Below are positions 1-7,132 of a stretch of 9,500 bases of DNA, one piece after another. The notes under the pieces are model-generated. The model was not told the origin of the DNA, did no database searches, and saw only the letters and a program-made list of their open reading frames with translations. The DNA is taken from the NCBI GenBank assembly GCA_031254385.1, contig JAIRUO010000116.1, positions 1-9,500 of the forward strand, read 5' to 3'. The translations under genes and the position numbers were made by a program. Each line of letters begins with the position of its first letter. The stretch's first letter is position 1. The stretch comes from Treponema sp. GTDB taxonomy: Bacteria > Spirochaetota > Spirochaetia > Treponematales > Breznakiellaceae.

Positions 1-115
1 TCGGCACGCCCAGCATCGCTTCCTCACGCTCCCGCTGCTTCCTGCGCCCGTCCCCCCGCCGGAGCTCCGGGTGCGCCTTCTTCAGCTCCTCTATCTCTCT
101 CTTTATGTCTGTCAT
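1..115 (-). CDS. Unknown charged protein, N-terminal 38 residues only (runs off the left edge)
   Basis: The ATG at 115-113 overlaps the TGA of the upstream hub gene (114-112) in an ATGA arrangement, so this is very likely the next gene of the operon, translated by coupling. An AGGA sits about 10 bases upstream of the ATG. The visible N-terminus, MTDIKREIEELKKAHPELRR followed by more Arg, Lys and Glu, is strongly charged and predicts an amphipathic helix or coiled coil, with no signal peptide. I recognise no family from 38 residues. From its place directly after the gpD-like hub it could be a small baseplate part, an adaptor or the start of a cargo-related protein; this is inference. The coding stretch is very GC-rich: the first 60 bases have 45 G/C. 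Confidence 0.7.
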   Translation of the reverse strand, partial: MTDIKREIEELKKAHPELRRGDGRRKQREREEAMLGVP

Positions 116-1161
116 TCGCTCATGTTCCTTTTCAGCAGGAATTCGGTCGTGTAGCCGCCGCTGCGGCTGAACCGGTGCGTTACCGCCTCCGCCACGTACT
201 CCCCTTCAAACGCCTCCCCGGCCGTCTTTACCGTTACCCGCATCCCCGGCCTCAGCCTGTAGTTCCCTTCGCCGCGCCCCTTGGCGTTCCCGAAGGCGTA
301 TGAGTTGTTCTGCAGTATCCCTAGCGCAAGCTGCGCAGCGCCGTCCCCGTCCTTGCAGTTCAGGTCTGCCCGGAAATCCGCATACTGCCCGTCCCCGCTT
401 TTGGCTTTGTCCGCCCAGCTTTTGGCGCCGCCTACCTTAACCCCCATGTCTTTCAGTTCGGCCTTGCCCGCGAAGGATTCGTTTTTAAGGTGGTCCCATC
501 CGGCGTAGTCCACCCCGGATATCAGCCTGCGGATGTCCTGCGCGGCCTCCAGGCGCACCAGGCCCTTCCCCCATTCGTAGACGATTTCGTCATCCCTCAC
601 CGTTATCTCGTCTTTTACGTGGATCGTGGTGCCGCAGGCGTAGACCTGCTTCCCGTACGTTTCGGCCAGTTCCATCAGGTATTCGTAGTCGGTCTGGCTT
701 TCTTCCGACTGGAATTCGCCGACAGCGCCGAACTCGTCTATTTCCGCTTTTAGCGAGTAGCCGTCTATCAGCCCCTTCAGTATGTCCGACGGCGTTTTCT
801 CCTCGAAGCTGCGGGTATGCGTGGCATGGTTCAGCCTGTGCAGCACGTTGCTCCCGCTTACTTCCGCCTGTTCCCCGACGCTTTCAGAAAATATCCCCTT
901 GATAGTGAGTACTTCCCCGGAAAACACTTCCTCTGCATCGTCTTTGTACCCCATGTGTATTGAAATTTCGCTTTCAAGGGAAATCAGGCCTTTCTCCAGG
1001 ACTTTTACGTCGTTTGTGTCGAATATGGCGGAAAACTCGGATATGCCGTTTAGGCGGTCGGTAACCGTGATGCTCCGCAGGGCGCCCTCGTGCTCCGCGT
1101 CAAGCCTTCTTCCGTCTGCATAGATAATCCAGACCGGCGTTAAATTTTTGTTCTCGCTCAT
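112..1161 (-). CDS. gpD/gp27-like baseplate hub protein (VgrG N-terminal domain family, phage late control D)
   Basis: This 349-aa protein matches the Phage_GPD family (P2 gpD, T4 gp27, N-terminal half of VgrG/Afp8), which forms the trimeric hub joining the tube to the spike. Visible hallmarks are the beta-rich N-terminus, a GY...FSGEV strand pair near residues 71-84, RLNHATHTRSFEEKTPSDIL at 109-128 (the VgrG-type motif: R..R.F...T..DI), and QTDYEYLMELAETYG at 156-170 (the Q(S/T)D(W/Y)(E/D)FL..LAE motif). It ends without an OB fold or beta-helix; those are encoded separately at 8575-9210. Length is near P2 gpD (about 390 aa). The start follows AAAAGGCGGTA, whose first A's overlap the stop of the LysM gene 12 bases away. 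GC is visibly higher than in the upstream genes. A paralogue with the same leader starts at 9346 on the other strand. Confidence 0.9.
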   Translation of the reverse strand: MSENKNLTPVWIIYADGRRLDAEHEGALRSITVTDRLNGISEFSAIFDTNDVKVLEKGLISLESEISIHMGYKDDAEEVFSGEVLTIKGIFSESVGEQAEVSGSNVLHRLNHATHTRSFEEKTPSDILKGLIDGYSLKAEIDEFGAVGEFQSEESQTDYEYLMELAETYGKQVYACGTTIHVKDEITVRDDEIVYEWGKGLVRLEAAQDIRRLISGVDYAGWDHLKNESFAGKAELKDMGVKVGGAKSWADKAKSGDGQYADFRADLNCKDGDGAAQLALGILQNNSYAFGNAKGRGEGNYRLRPGMRVTVKTAGEAFEGEYVAEAVTHRFSRSGGYTTEFLLKRNMSE

Positions 1162-1164
1162 AGG

Positions 1165-1175
1165 TACCGCCTTTT
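1165..1175 (-). promoter_or_regulatory. Ribosome-binding leader of the hub gene, shared with its paralogue
   Basis: On the minus strand this reads AAAAGGCGGTA, three bases before the ATG at 1161. AAGGCGG is the Shine-Dalgarno element and it overlaps the TAA of the LysM gene. The same 11 bases stand two bases before the ATG of the paralogous hub gene at 9346. This fixes both starts and shows that the duplicated unit included the leader. Confidence 0.7.
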
Positions 1176-1794
1176 AGTACAGTGGAGGGAGCTCAACAAT
1201 AGTACCGGGCTTTATGTTTTCGGGATCTTCAATGCGGTTGGCCCGGGCTATGACCCGCCATTTTCCGGGATCGTTGTATTCCCGCGCCGCTATTGAGGAT
1301 ATGCTTTCCCCTTCCCGTATCACCATCCGTTTTGTATGATCCGCAGATTCGCGCCGCGTTGCGGATAACTGGGTGGCGGCGGTGGCGTATTCCTTAAAAA
1401 CAACTTTCAGAATGGCCCGGAGCGGGGTCCCATCATCCTTGAAAAGGGTAAAGCGCTGCACCAGATCCTCGAGCACGCAGTCAAAGCTCAAATTCCCCCA
1501 AGAAAAACGCAATAACGGCGGGCGGTGCTCCTGGGCGTTTACTACCATGAGGGTTTCGATTTTGTTTGTATATTCCCTCACATCCGTTTTTTCTTCCGAA
1601 GTATCAAAAAAAAGTTCCATGGTAAGGCGCTTCCGTTCCCCCATCGTAAACTGTACCGGAGGGGAGTCTAGCCCAAACACCTCCATCTCTGTCCATGGGG
1701 TTTTCTTTTCAATTACGTATTCTTTTGGATTAAAAAGAACCGCAATGTCCTCTCCGGCATCAAGGTTTGTTATTACCGCTTTTTCTAATGCCAT
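1174..1794 (-). CDS. LysM-containing CIS tube/baseplate adaptor (Afp7/Pvc7-like, CIS_tube family)
   Basis: This 206-aa protein has two parts. The N-terminal region (about 1-140) is of the CIS_tube type found in eCIS loci: LFNPKEY near 20-26, a QFTMGERKRLTMELFFDT segment at 48-65, and RPPLLRFSWGNLSFDC at 91-106. The C-terminal LysM domain (about 156-203) runs from MVIREGESISSIAAREYNDP to IKPGTIVELP. In CIS and myophages such LysM proteins (Afp7, T4 gp53, XkdP) sit where the baseplate hub meets the inner tube; the LysM is used for assembly and need not bind peptidoglycan. The start follows AAGGAGGGG, a strong ribosome site in the 12-base gap behind the tube gene. Tube, LysM and hub in a row is the common order in eCIS operons and supports the call. 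Confidence 0.88.
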   Translation of the reverse strand: MALEKAVITNLDAGEDIAVLFNPKEYVIEKKTPWTEMEVFGLDSPPVQFTMGERKRLTMELFFDTSEEKTDVREYTNKIETLMVVNAQEHRPPLLRFSWGNLSFDCVLEDLVQRFTLFKDDGTPLRAILKVVFKEYATAATQLSATRRESADHTKRMVIREGESISSIAAREYNDPGKWRVIARANRIEDPENIKPGTIVELPPLY

Positions 1795-1806
1795 CTTTCC
1801 CCTCCT

Positions 1807-2247
1807 TTAATTGCTGTCTACCGTGAGCCCTTCGTGGGCTATTTCTATCCGCTCAAGCGCATACTGGCTCCCCGTGTTTGTTTCCAGCCCGGGGCCTATC
1901 CACCGGCACGGAAACGCGCGGAAAAAATTCCACCGCTTTACTTCCTCGTTTTCCATGTTCTTAATGATAATCGATCCGTTTTTCCGCTCAATTTCACCAT
2001 TCTCCAGCACCGTCTGCTTGAACCAGTCAAACAGCGCGTTATTGAAGCTTATCCCCTTTTCCAGTATAAGGTTCGGGTACCGGGTACGCCCGTAAAATTT
2101 GTGGGTGGAGGTGTTGTAGCCCCCTTCCTCTATTTCATAGACGTACGCCTCCGCTTCAAGGCCGTCGCATCTTTGAAACCGCGCGGTTTCTATCCCGTCG
2201 ATCTCTACCGTAAACAGGTACGCTGTAAACTTTTCTTCACCGGACAT
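1807..2247 (-). CDS. CIS inner tube protein (T4 gp19/Hcp-like)
   Basis: This 146-aa protein matches the Phage_T4_gp19 family, whose hexameric rings stack into the inner tube that the sheath drives into a target. Family marks are FTAYLFTVEIDGIE at the N-terminus, RFQRCDGLEAE, a Y...EGG...T.KF.G segment, YPNLILEKGIS, LFDWF, an NG.I.I strand, W...AFPCRWIGPGL, and the ending ALERIEIAHEGL. Length is typical (about 145-150 aa). It directly follows the sheath gene (gap of 11 bases), as usual for CIS. Only one tube gene is seen here, whereas Afp/PVC loci carry two or three; others may lie outside the window. The start follows a GGAGG-type site in the gap. Confidence 0.95.
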   Translation of the reverse strand: MSGEEKFTAYLFTVEIDGIETARFQRCDGLEAEAYVYEIEEGGYNTSTHKFYGRTRYPNLILEKGISFNNALFDWFKQTVLENGEIERKNGSIIIKNMENEEVKRWNFFRAFPCRWIGPGLETNTGSQYALERIEIAHEGLTVDSN

Positions 2248-2258
2248 AATCTGCCTCC

Positions 2259-4004
2259 TTACTCTTCTTTAATATATACACTTGCACCGTCTTTTTCCGC
2301 AGTAATTGCGATTTGAAAAAATTCCGTAGGCTTTGTAATGGCAAGCCCCACAGAAAAAGTCAGTATCCCCCGATCAATATTCTCTGGCGGGTTTAGCTCC
2401 TCGTCGCAGCGGACATAGAACCCCTGCTCTGCGGTGCTCCCGGCCAAATAGCCTTTCATCCAGAGATCAAGCAGAAATCCCGAAACCTGCCGCACGACCC
2501 GCTTCCATAAATTTTTATCGTTTGTTTCAAATATGGCCCACTGGGTACCGGCCTTTAGGCTCCTGCAAATAGAAGAAAAAGTCCGCCGCACGTTTATAAA
2601 GCGCCAGTTCGGATCGGATGACAAAGTCCTGGCGCCCCATATCTTAATGCCCTTTCCGGGAAAATATTTTAGCAGGTTGATGCCCGCAGGATACAGCATT
2701 TCGTATTCTGAATCTTCAATCCTGTTCGCCAGCCCAACTGCGCCATGCAGCATTATATTCGCGGGGGCATGGAATATGCCTTTTTGGCCGTCGATAACTG
2801 CAATGGAGCCGCATACTGCCCCTGAAGGCGGAACGCGGACTGTTTTTACCCCCGACGGATCAAGCGGGTCCAGCATGTCTATATACGGGAAATAGGCTGC
2901 TGCGCAGGCGCTGTCAACCCGTTTTGCCCAGGAGAGAATTTTTATGCCGTCAAGATGGCCGGGCACATCCAAAACCGCAAAGCGCCCGGAAAAGCGCTCA
3001 GCCTGGCTTACCATCGCAGCATAAACCGCAAACATTGCCTGTTCCCGCTCGGAATCGCTTAGCCCCGCCTGAGAATAAAGCCATGACACGTCAGGAACAG
3101 AAATAAGGGAAATATCGTCCCTGCTTTCCATGGTGCCAAGGCCCCGGTACTGGTTCGGCCCATTATAATGGCCGATAAAATCCCCGGCGGTCATTTCGGC
3201 AATGCCGTCCTTGCCGCCTGACGCGGATATGCCAAATGCCGGCTTTATAATGCCCCTTGCCTTATCCGCGGACACGCTGCAGAGGCGGGAGCGCTCATTT
3301 ATATAGGAAACAAAATACCTTTCCGATGCGGGGTTCATTGAAAGGTGCAGAAAATTCTCGCGCTGCTCCTTGCAGGAGAGCGATATTGACACATAGGCTT
3401 TTTCTATTTTTATTTCGCGGACAGGGTCATGTATCTTCTCAAGCAGTTTTAGCGGCCTGTCGAGGTATAGCTTGTTTCCGTCTTTTCTGCTGACGTTCCT
3501 AAAAACTTTCTGCCCTGACAGGCTGATTTGCAGAATGTCATTAGACGCAATATCTTCGCATTTGCTTGCGATCCACATTCCATCTACAGCATCGACGCTG
3601 CTTGCTTTTGCTATTTCGTCGGCTTCATGCCAGACATGGGCGTTGATATGGTTCCCCCAGCTGCCTTCCGACAGCGCCTCAAATACTGCTTTTCCGCCCC
3701 CGGTGCATTTAATATTAAGCTGCGCCTTCTCTGCATATTTTTCGTTTGCTACGCGCACAATGACACATTCCGCGCCGCCGCATTTAAAATAATTGTATAC
3801 CGAAAAAGGCAGATTGCCCGCAGTATTAAATGAGCCAAAAATTTTTAAGTAATCGTCAAAGCGCGTAATAGTAACCGGCTTGTGCAGGGGGCCGCGCTCG
3901 GCAATGCCTACAAAGCCCGTAACGCACCGCTTGTCGATATACAGGGGATTAAGTATATACTCTTGCGGGGCAACATATATGCCCGGAATTTGCAGATTAG
4001 GCAC
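2259..4004 (-). CDS. Contractile tail sheath protein
   Basis: This 581-aa protein belongs to the Phage_sheath family (Afp2/T4 gp18-like), the outer cylinder whose contraction propels the tube. The N-terminus PNLQIPGIYVAP is the usual PG(V/I)YV start. It is followed by TGFVGIAERGP (29-39), a PVTITRFDDYLKIFG segment (43-57) and an F..GG..C.IVRV strand (73-85). The conserved C-terminal domain spans about 452-581, with WGARTLS, NVRRTFSSICRSL, a GFLLDLW...YLAG stretch and the final FFQIAI strand. Translation must begin at GTG (4004-4002), because the next in-frame starts would remove the conserved N-terminus. That GTG lies inside the VWA gene, with an 8-base overlap (GTGCCTAA) and only a weak AGGAAG about 12 bases upstream, so coupling to VWA translation is likely. 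The long middle (about 90-300) is the variable surface domain. Confidence 0.96.
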   Translation of the reverse strand: MPNLQIPGIYVAPQEYILNPLYIDKRCVTGFVGIAERGPLHKPVTITRFDDYLKIFGSFNTAGNLPFSVYNYFKCGGAECVIVRVANEKYAEKAQLNIKCTGGGKAVFEALSEGSWGNHINAHVWHEADEIAKASSVDAVDGMWIASKCEDIASNDILQISLSGQKVFRNVSRKDGNKLYLDRPLKLLEKIHDPVREIKIEKAYVSISLSCKEQRENFLHLSMNPASERYFVSYINERSRLCSVSADKARGIIKPAFGISASGGKDGIAEMTAGDFIGHYNGPNQYRGLGTMESRDDISLISVPDVSWLYSQAGLSDSEREQAMFAVYAAMVSQAERFSGRFAVLDVPGHLDGIKILSWAKRVDSACAAAYFPYIDMLDPLDPSGVKTVRVPPSGAVCGSIAVIDGQKGIFHAPANIMLHGAVGLANRIEDSEYEMLYPAGINLLKYFPGKGIKIWGARTLSSDPNWRFINVRRTFSSICRSLKAGTQWAIFETNDKNLWKRVVRQVSGFLLDLWMKGYLAGSTAEQGFYVRCDEELNPPENIDRGILTFSVGLAITKPTEFFQIAITAEKDGASVYIKEE

Positions 4005-5163
4005 CCTTTTTCTTCTTCCTTTTTTTCTTTATGTTTGGCAGGTAACGGCAGAACGGGCATGAATCCCATGAATCCTTCATCCGGCTGTTGCAATCCGGGC
4101 AGCGCCTGCGAGTTATCCCCATACGTTTTCTTTTTATTATTTTTCTTATCAGAAAAAGAATTACCAGGCCGATCAAGACTACCGCCGCTGCGGCTAATAT
4201 GACCCACCATACCCACCTGGGGATAGGAACTTTTACCGCAGTAAAGGTCTTCTGGCCCCTGCCCGCAGAATCCCGCTCGTCAATTGAAACTTCAAATACA
4301 TGGGGGAGGTCGTCTGCTTTAAGGCTTCGTACCCTGATATTGATAATGTAAGGCTGGGTAATTTTTCCGGCCAGGCTTCTAAAACTGGCAGGGATATCGG
4401 CAAGCCGGGAGGCAAACAGATAAGTGCCCCCGGTCAGGTCTGCCATTTCATTTAAGTTGCTAAGGCTCTGGGTATTAAGAACCCTGATCCCCAGGGCATA
4501 AATAGGTACTTCTACTTCCCCCAAAACCACATTGAGCTGTTCTTTTGTAAACCTGCTGTTTTGATCCCGGCCGTCGGATATGATGAGCACGATTCTCCGT
4601 TCTGCCCGCCGCCGCTGTACCCTCCGCATGACATTGATAACGGAATCATATACCCTCGGCTGGACAGTGGAAACAGTCACGCCGTTTATAACAGCGGAAT
4701 CAATAGCGTCCTTTTTAAGTTCCTCAAAAATAATATTTACTTCTTCCCCGATTGTATACAGCGACAGGCTGTCCTTATCTTTCATGGACTCTATAAACTG
4801 CAAAATTGCGTTCTTTTGGAAGTCCAGCGGCTCGCCTTCCATTATTCCGCTGTTAGAGAATATAATGCTGTAATCTACGGGCAGCTCCTTCATCGAGAAA
4901 GGAGTTATTACGGATCTTCCGGTTTCTTCCAGCGAATCTATACGAAAACTAAACAATCCGGGAGACAGGCCGGTCACCGCTTCTCCCCTGCTGTTTTCAA
5001 CCAGCGCGTAAATGGTCATATTGGGAAAATCTCTAGAAACGATCTGATCAATCTTTATTGTCAGGGCGGCTTTTTCATCCTGGGCGCTTACATTTTGAAT
5101 GGCAATAATTACAAAAAACAGCAAAAAGAAGACCCACACCTGCTTGGCTATATAATTCTTCAT
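3997..5163 (-). CDS. Signal-peptide VWA-domain membrane protein with C-terminal zinc ribbon
   Basis: 388 aa. Residues 1-27 form a signal peptide (KNYIAK, a hydrophobic stretch, then NVSA before QDE). A VWA fold fills about 96-270, with the core strand YSIIF (98-102), YDSVINVMRR (172-181) and IVLIISDGRD (191-200). The MIDAS DxSxS position reads SNSGI (103-107), so the Asp and the last Ser are lost, while the late SDG remains; metal binding is doubtful. One transmembrane helix (about 318-340) is followed by basic residues and a zinc ribbon, C355PDC358 and C369PFC372, then a Lys/Arg tail. Predicted topology puts VWA in the periplasm and the ribbon in the cytosol. I know of no standard CIS part like it. 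It starts 11 bases after the FHA gene with AAGAGGG as ribosome site, and its end overlaps the sheath start. Inferred role: membrane anchor, sensor or trigger for the CIS. Confidence 0.88.
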   Translation of the reverse strand: MKNYIAKQVWVFFLLFFVIIAIQNVSAQDEKAALTIKIDQIVSRDFPNMTIYALVENSRGEAVTGLSPGLFSFRIDSLEETGRSVITPFSMKELPVDYSIIFSNSGIMEGEPLDFQKNAILQFIESMKDKDSLSLYTIGEEVNIIFEELKKDAIDSAVINGVTVSTVQPRVYDSVINVMRRVQRRRAERRIVLIISDGRDQNSRFTKEQLNVVLGEVEVPIYALGIRVLNTQSLSNLNEMADLTGGTYLFASRLADIPASFRSLAGKITQPYIINIRVRSLKADDLPHVFEVSIDERDSAGRGQKTFTAVKVPIPRWVWWVILAAAAVVLIGLVILFLIRKIIKRKRMGITRRRCPDCNSRMKDSWDSCPFCRYLPNIKKKRKKKKGA

Positions 5164-5174
5164 AATAATCCCTC

Positions 5175-5546
5175 TTACAGCAACTTAATTTTGAAGGTAC
5201 TGTCCCCGAACTGAATAATGTCCCCATCAATAAGGGTTGTTTTTATTACATCGGCCCTGTTTACCTTAAGAGGCACCCCGCTGTTCCCCATGTCCACTAT
5301 GGAACACATGCCGTCGGCGATAACAAGGTACGCCTGCTGGCGGCTTAAACTGGCATTGAGAATCCTAATCTCGCAGTCCACCCCGCTTCCTATAAAAGAC
5401 TTTCCTTCATGGATGGTATAGACCTTGCCTGCCTTGCCCTCCTCTTTTATATGGACCAGCCAGCCTGAGAGGGGCGCAAGGCATACCGGACAGCGCCTCC
5501 ATGAGGGATCCATTATGTGTCCTTCGCTGCAATACTTATAACCCAT
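5175..5546 (-). CDS. Zinc-ribbon plus FHA-domain protein
   Basis: 123 aa, no signal peptide, probably cytosolic. An N-terminal zinc ribbon (C6, H10, C19PVC22, within MDPSWRRCPVC) precedes an FHA domain at about 42-122, with FIGSGVDCEIRI (51-62), SLSRQQAYLVI (66-76), DMGNSGVPLKVN (85-96) and LIDGDIIQFGDSTFKI (105-120). FHA domains normally bind phosphothreonine peptides. Here the usual Arg of the GR motif is Ser54 and the His of SRxHA is Gln71, while Ser68, Arg69 and the N-G loop remain, so canonical phosphopeptide binding may be lost. FHA proteins also occur in T6SS loci (TagH, Fha), which gives a loose precedent. It sits between the 507-aa protein (23-base gap) and the VWA gene (11-base gap). 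Its ribbon resembles the one at the VWA protein's C-terminus. The ribosome site is AGGATGGGG. Confidence 0.9.
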   Translation of the reverse strand: MGYKYCSEGHIMDPSWRRCPVCLAPLSGWLVHIKEEGKAGKVYTIHEGKSFIGSGVDCEIRILNASLSRQQAYLVIADGMCSIVDMGNSGVPLKVNRADVIKTTLIDGDIIQFGDSTFKIKLL

Positions 5547-5569
5547 TTCCGTGCCCCATCCTGTCTGCT

Positions 5570-7093
5570 TTATAGCATCTGGTAAATCCAGATGCTCCCC
5601 GAATTATCGCGGCCTTTTTCTCCGATACTGAATTTTACAATGCCCGTATTGTCTTTTATTTCCCCTTCGTCATAGACGACAAACAAATTCCTCCACCTCT
5701 GCCTGGTGTCAATTCCGTCAACATCCAATATTTTCATCTCCGTCCCTTCCATGCTTACTTCGACGGAATAATTCCCGTGAAATATATCGGTCCTCCGTAT
5801 GATAAGGGTTTTTCTTCCCCTGATTATGTTGCGCAGGTGGAACTGCATCGAGCCGCCTATCCACCTTTTTACCGTATCGTGGACAAGCACGCCGTCGGGA
5901 TAATAGAACGCCTCATTTGAAGTGGACGGGTGGGTGCCGCCTAAAAGCTCGAACTGGTGGCTTTCTATCGACTCCCTGGAACCCAGGTTGACGGTGTCGA
6001 CCAGGGTGTACCTGTCTTCCCCAAAGAGCAGAACGTGCGGCATGGCATAACTGATATATTTAATATCGTCGTCGCTTATTTCGTTGGTAATAAGTACCTG
6101 CTTAAGGTTTTCCATAATCGCCTTGTGCGATTTGAGTATTAAGTCTATTTCTTCGTATCTGCAGCTGTAACTTTTTATGCGGTCCCCCAATTCATACATG
6201 GCGGCCCGCGCAATTTCATAAGCGTTTTTGGAAGTATACAGGCGCCCTTTTTCCTCGTTCTTGCGTTCGTACTCGCTGATTTCAAAAAGTATCTGATGGT
6301 CAAAATCAAACAGAGGGGTAATAAGGTAAATCATGTCTTCAAAAGAAATGCCCGCGCACTGGGCGATCATTTTTGCGTTCATTGCGGAATTCTGGAGGTT
6401 CCGAAGCGGAACCAGGGGCAGCACTTCGTAGCCTGAGGCCGCCACCGTCAGGGTATAGTCCAGCAGCTCAATAAGAAATTTGAAGAGGTAGGTTGAAACC
6501 CCTTTCTTCATCCGGGAAGCAAATGGGACAAAGCGGTAGTCAAGGGTGTTGGGGCCGGGATCGGTAAAGTTTTCATTGTTGCGCACTTCCTGTATATCGC
6601 CGCCTTCTTCTTCGACAAGCTGGATGCGGGCAAGCTCTATTTCCAGGTCCGGCTCGTGGATTTCGGCTACTACGTCCAGTTTTACCGTCTCAAGCCGCTT
6701 TTGATACCCCTGCAGATCGGGATTGTCTTTGTTCTGATAATACTCATCCAGGCGCTCTTCGTACTTGATGGTAACGTACGCTGTCACAGGGAGCTTGAAT
6801 TTTTTGGGATCAAGAACCAATACCTGGGGCTCATAGAGAAAAAGCGGCCGCCCCAAGCCGTCCACTGCAATCCCCCGCGAAACAAGCAGGGTGATAAGCC
6901 CTCCCCTAGTTTTTTGGGACTGAACCTGCAGGGAATCCAGATAGCCGGCTACAACGCCGAACCCATGAAACAGCCTGTTATAGAGCTGTTCTTTATTAAA
7001 GTGGTAATCTTCTACCGCGTTCCAATAGGCCGGCCCCACCTGAAGCCCCGGAAAGAAATTGGCGCGCTTGAAAATTTCGATTTTCTCTTCCAT
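5570..7093 (-). CDS. Unrecognised 507-aa CIS-associated protein, probable baseplate or outer structural part
   Basis: I cannot assign a named family with certainty. The N-terminus has FFPGLQVGPAYWNAVEDYHF (13-32), then NRLFHGFGVVAGYL (39-52) and GIAVDGLGRPLFL (74-86). The NR-hG-GVV-GL and later G-A-DG-GR pattern is one I associate with uncharacterised proteins of phage-tail-like loci. A charged middle (about 105-180) leads into a helical region (about 215-350). The last 150 residues look like beta-sandwich: RWIGGSMQFHLRN, then a paired-strand end with VEVSMEG, WRNLFVVYD and the final SIWIYQML. There is no signal peptide or transmembrane helix. It lies between the gpI-like gene and the FHA gene, where eCIS loci keep baseplate or fibre genes. 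A weak parallel to T6SS TssK is possible. The ATG follows an in-frame TAA 12 bases upstream, and the ribosome site (AAGGG) is weak and distant. Confidence 0.82.
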   Translation of the reverse strand: MEEKIEIFKRANFFPGLQVGPAYWNAVEDYHFNKEQLYNRLFHGFGVVAGYLDSLQVQSQKTRGGLITLLVSRGIAVDGLGRPLFLYEPQVLVLDPKKFKLPVTAYVTIKYEERLDEYYQNKDNPDLQGYQKRLETVKLDVVAEIHEPDLEIELARIQLVEEEGGDIQEVRNNENFTDPGPNTLDYRFVPFASRMKKGVSTYLFKFLIELLDYTLTVAASGYEVLPLVPLRNLQNSAMNAKMIAQCAGISFEDMIYLITPLFDFDHQILFEISEYERKNEEKGRLYTSKNAYEIARAAMYELGDRIKSYSCRYEEIDLILKSHKAIMENLKQVLITNEISDDDIKYISYAMPHVLLFGEDRYTLVDTVNLGSRESIESHQFELLGGTHPSTSNEAFYYPDGVLVHDTVKRWIGGSMQFHLRNIIRGRKTLIIRRTDIFHGNYSVEVSMEGTEMKILDVDGIDTRQRWRNLFVVYDEGEIKDNTGIVKFSIGEKGRDNSGSIWIYQML

Positions 7094-7132
7094 CAGCTTT
7101 AGCCCTTAAGTCCCTTTGTGCTTCCTTAGCAA

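Noticed and set aside
1834..2316. 160-aa plus-strand open frame antisense to the tube gene
   Set aside because: The minus strand codes for an unmistakable tube protein; the antisense translation is irregular and rich in Pro, Arg and Phe.
4005..4030. Programmed frameshift at the A-rich tract joining VWA to sheath
   Set aside because: The sheath frame needs a +1 shift, the run of A's does not form a proper in-frame slippery heptamer for a -1 shift, and the sheath has its own GTG start with its conserved N-terminus intact.
3908..4216. 102-aa minus-strand frame overlapping the VWA C-terminus and sheath start
   Set aside because: It is an alternative reading of two well-supported genes, low in complexity, with no ribosome site or recognisable fold.
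4561..5214. 217-aa plus-strand open frame antisense to the VWA gene
   Set aside because: It lies fully opposite strongly supported VWA and FHA genes, has no domain I recognise, and its composition is that expected of an antisense shadow.
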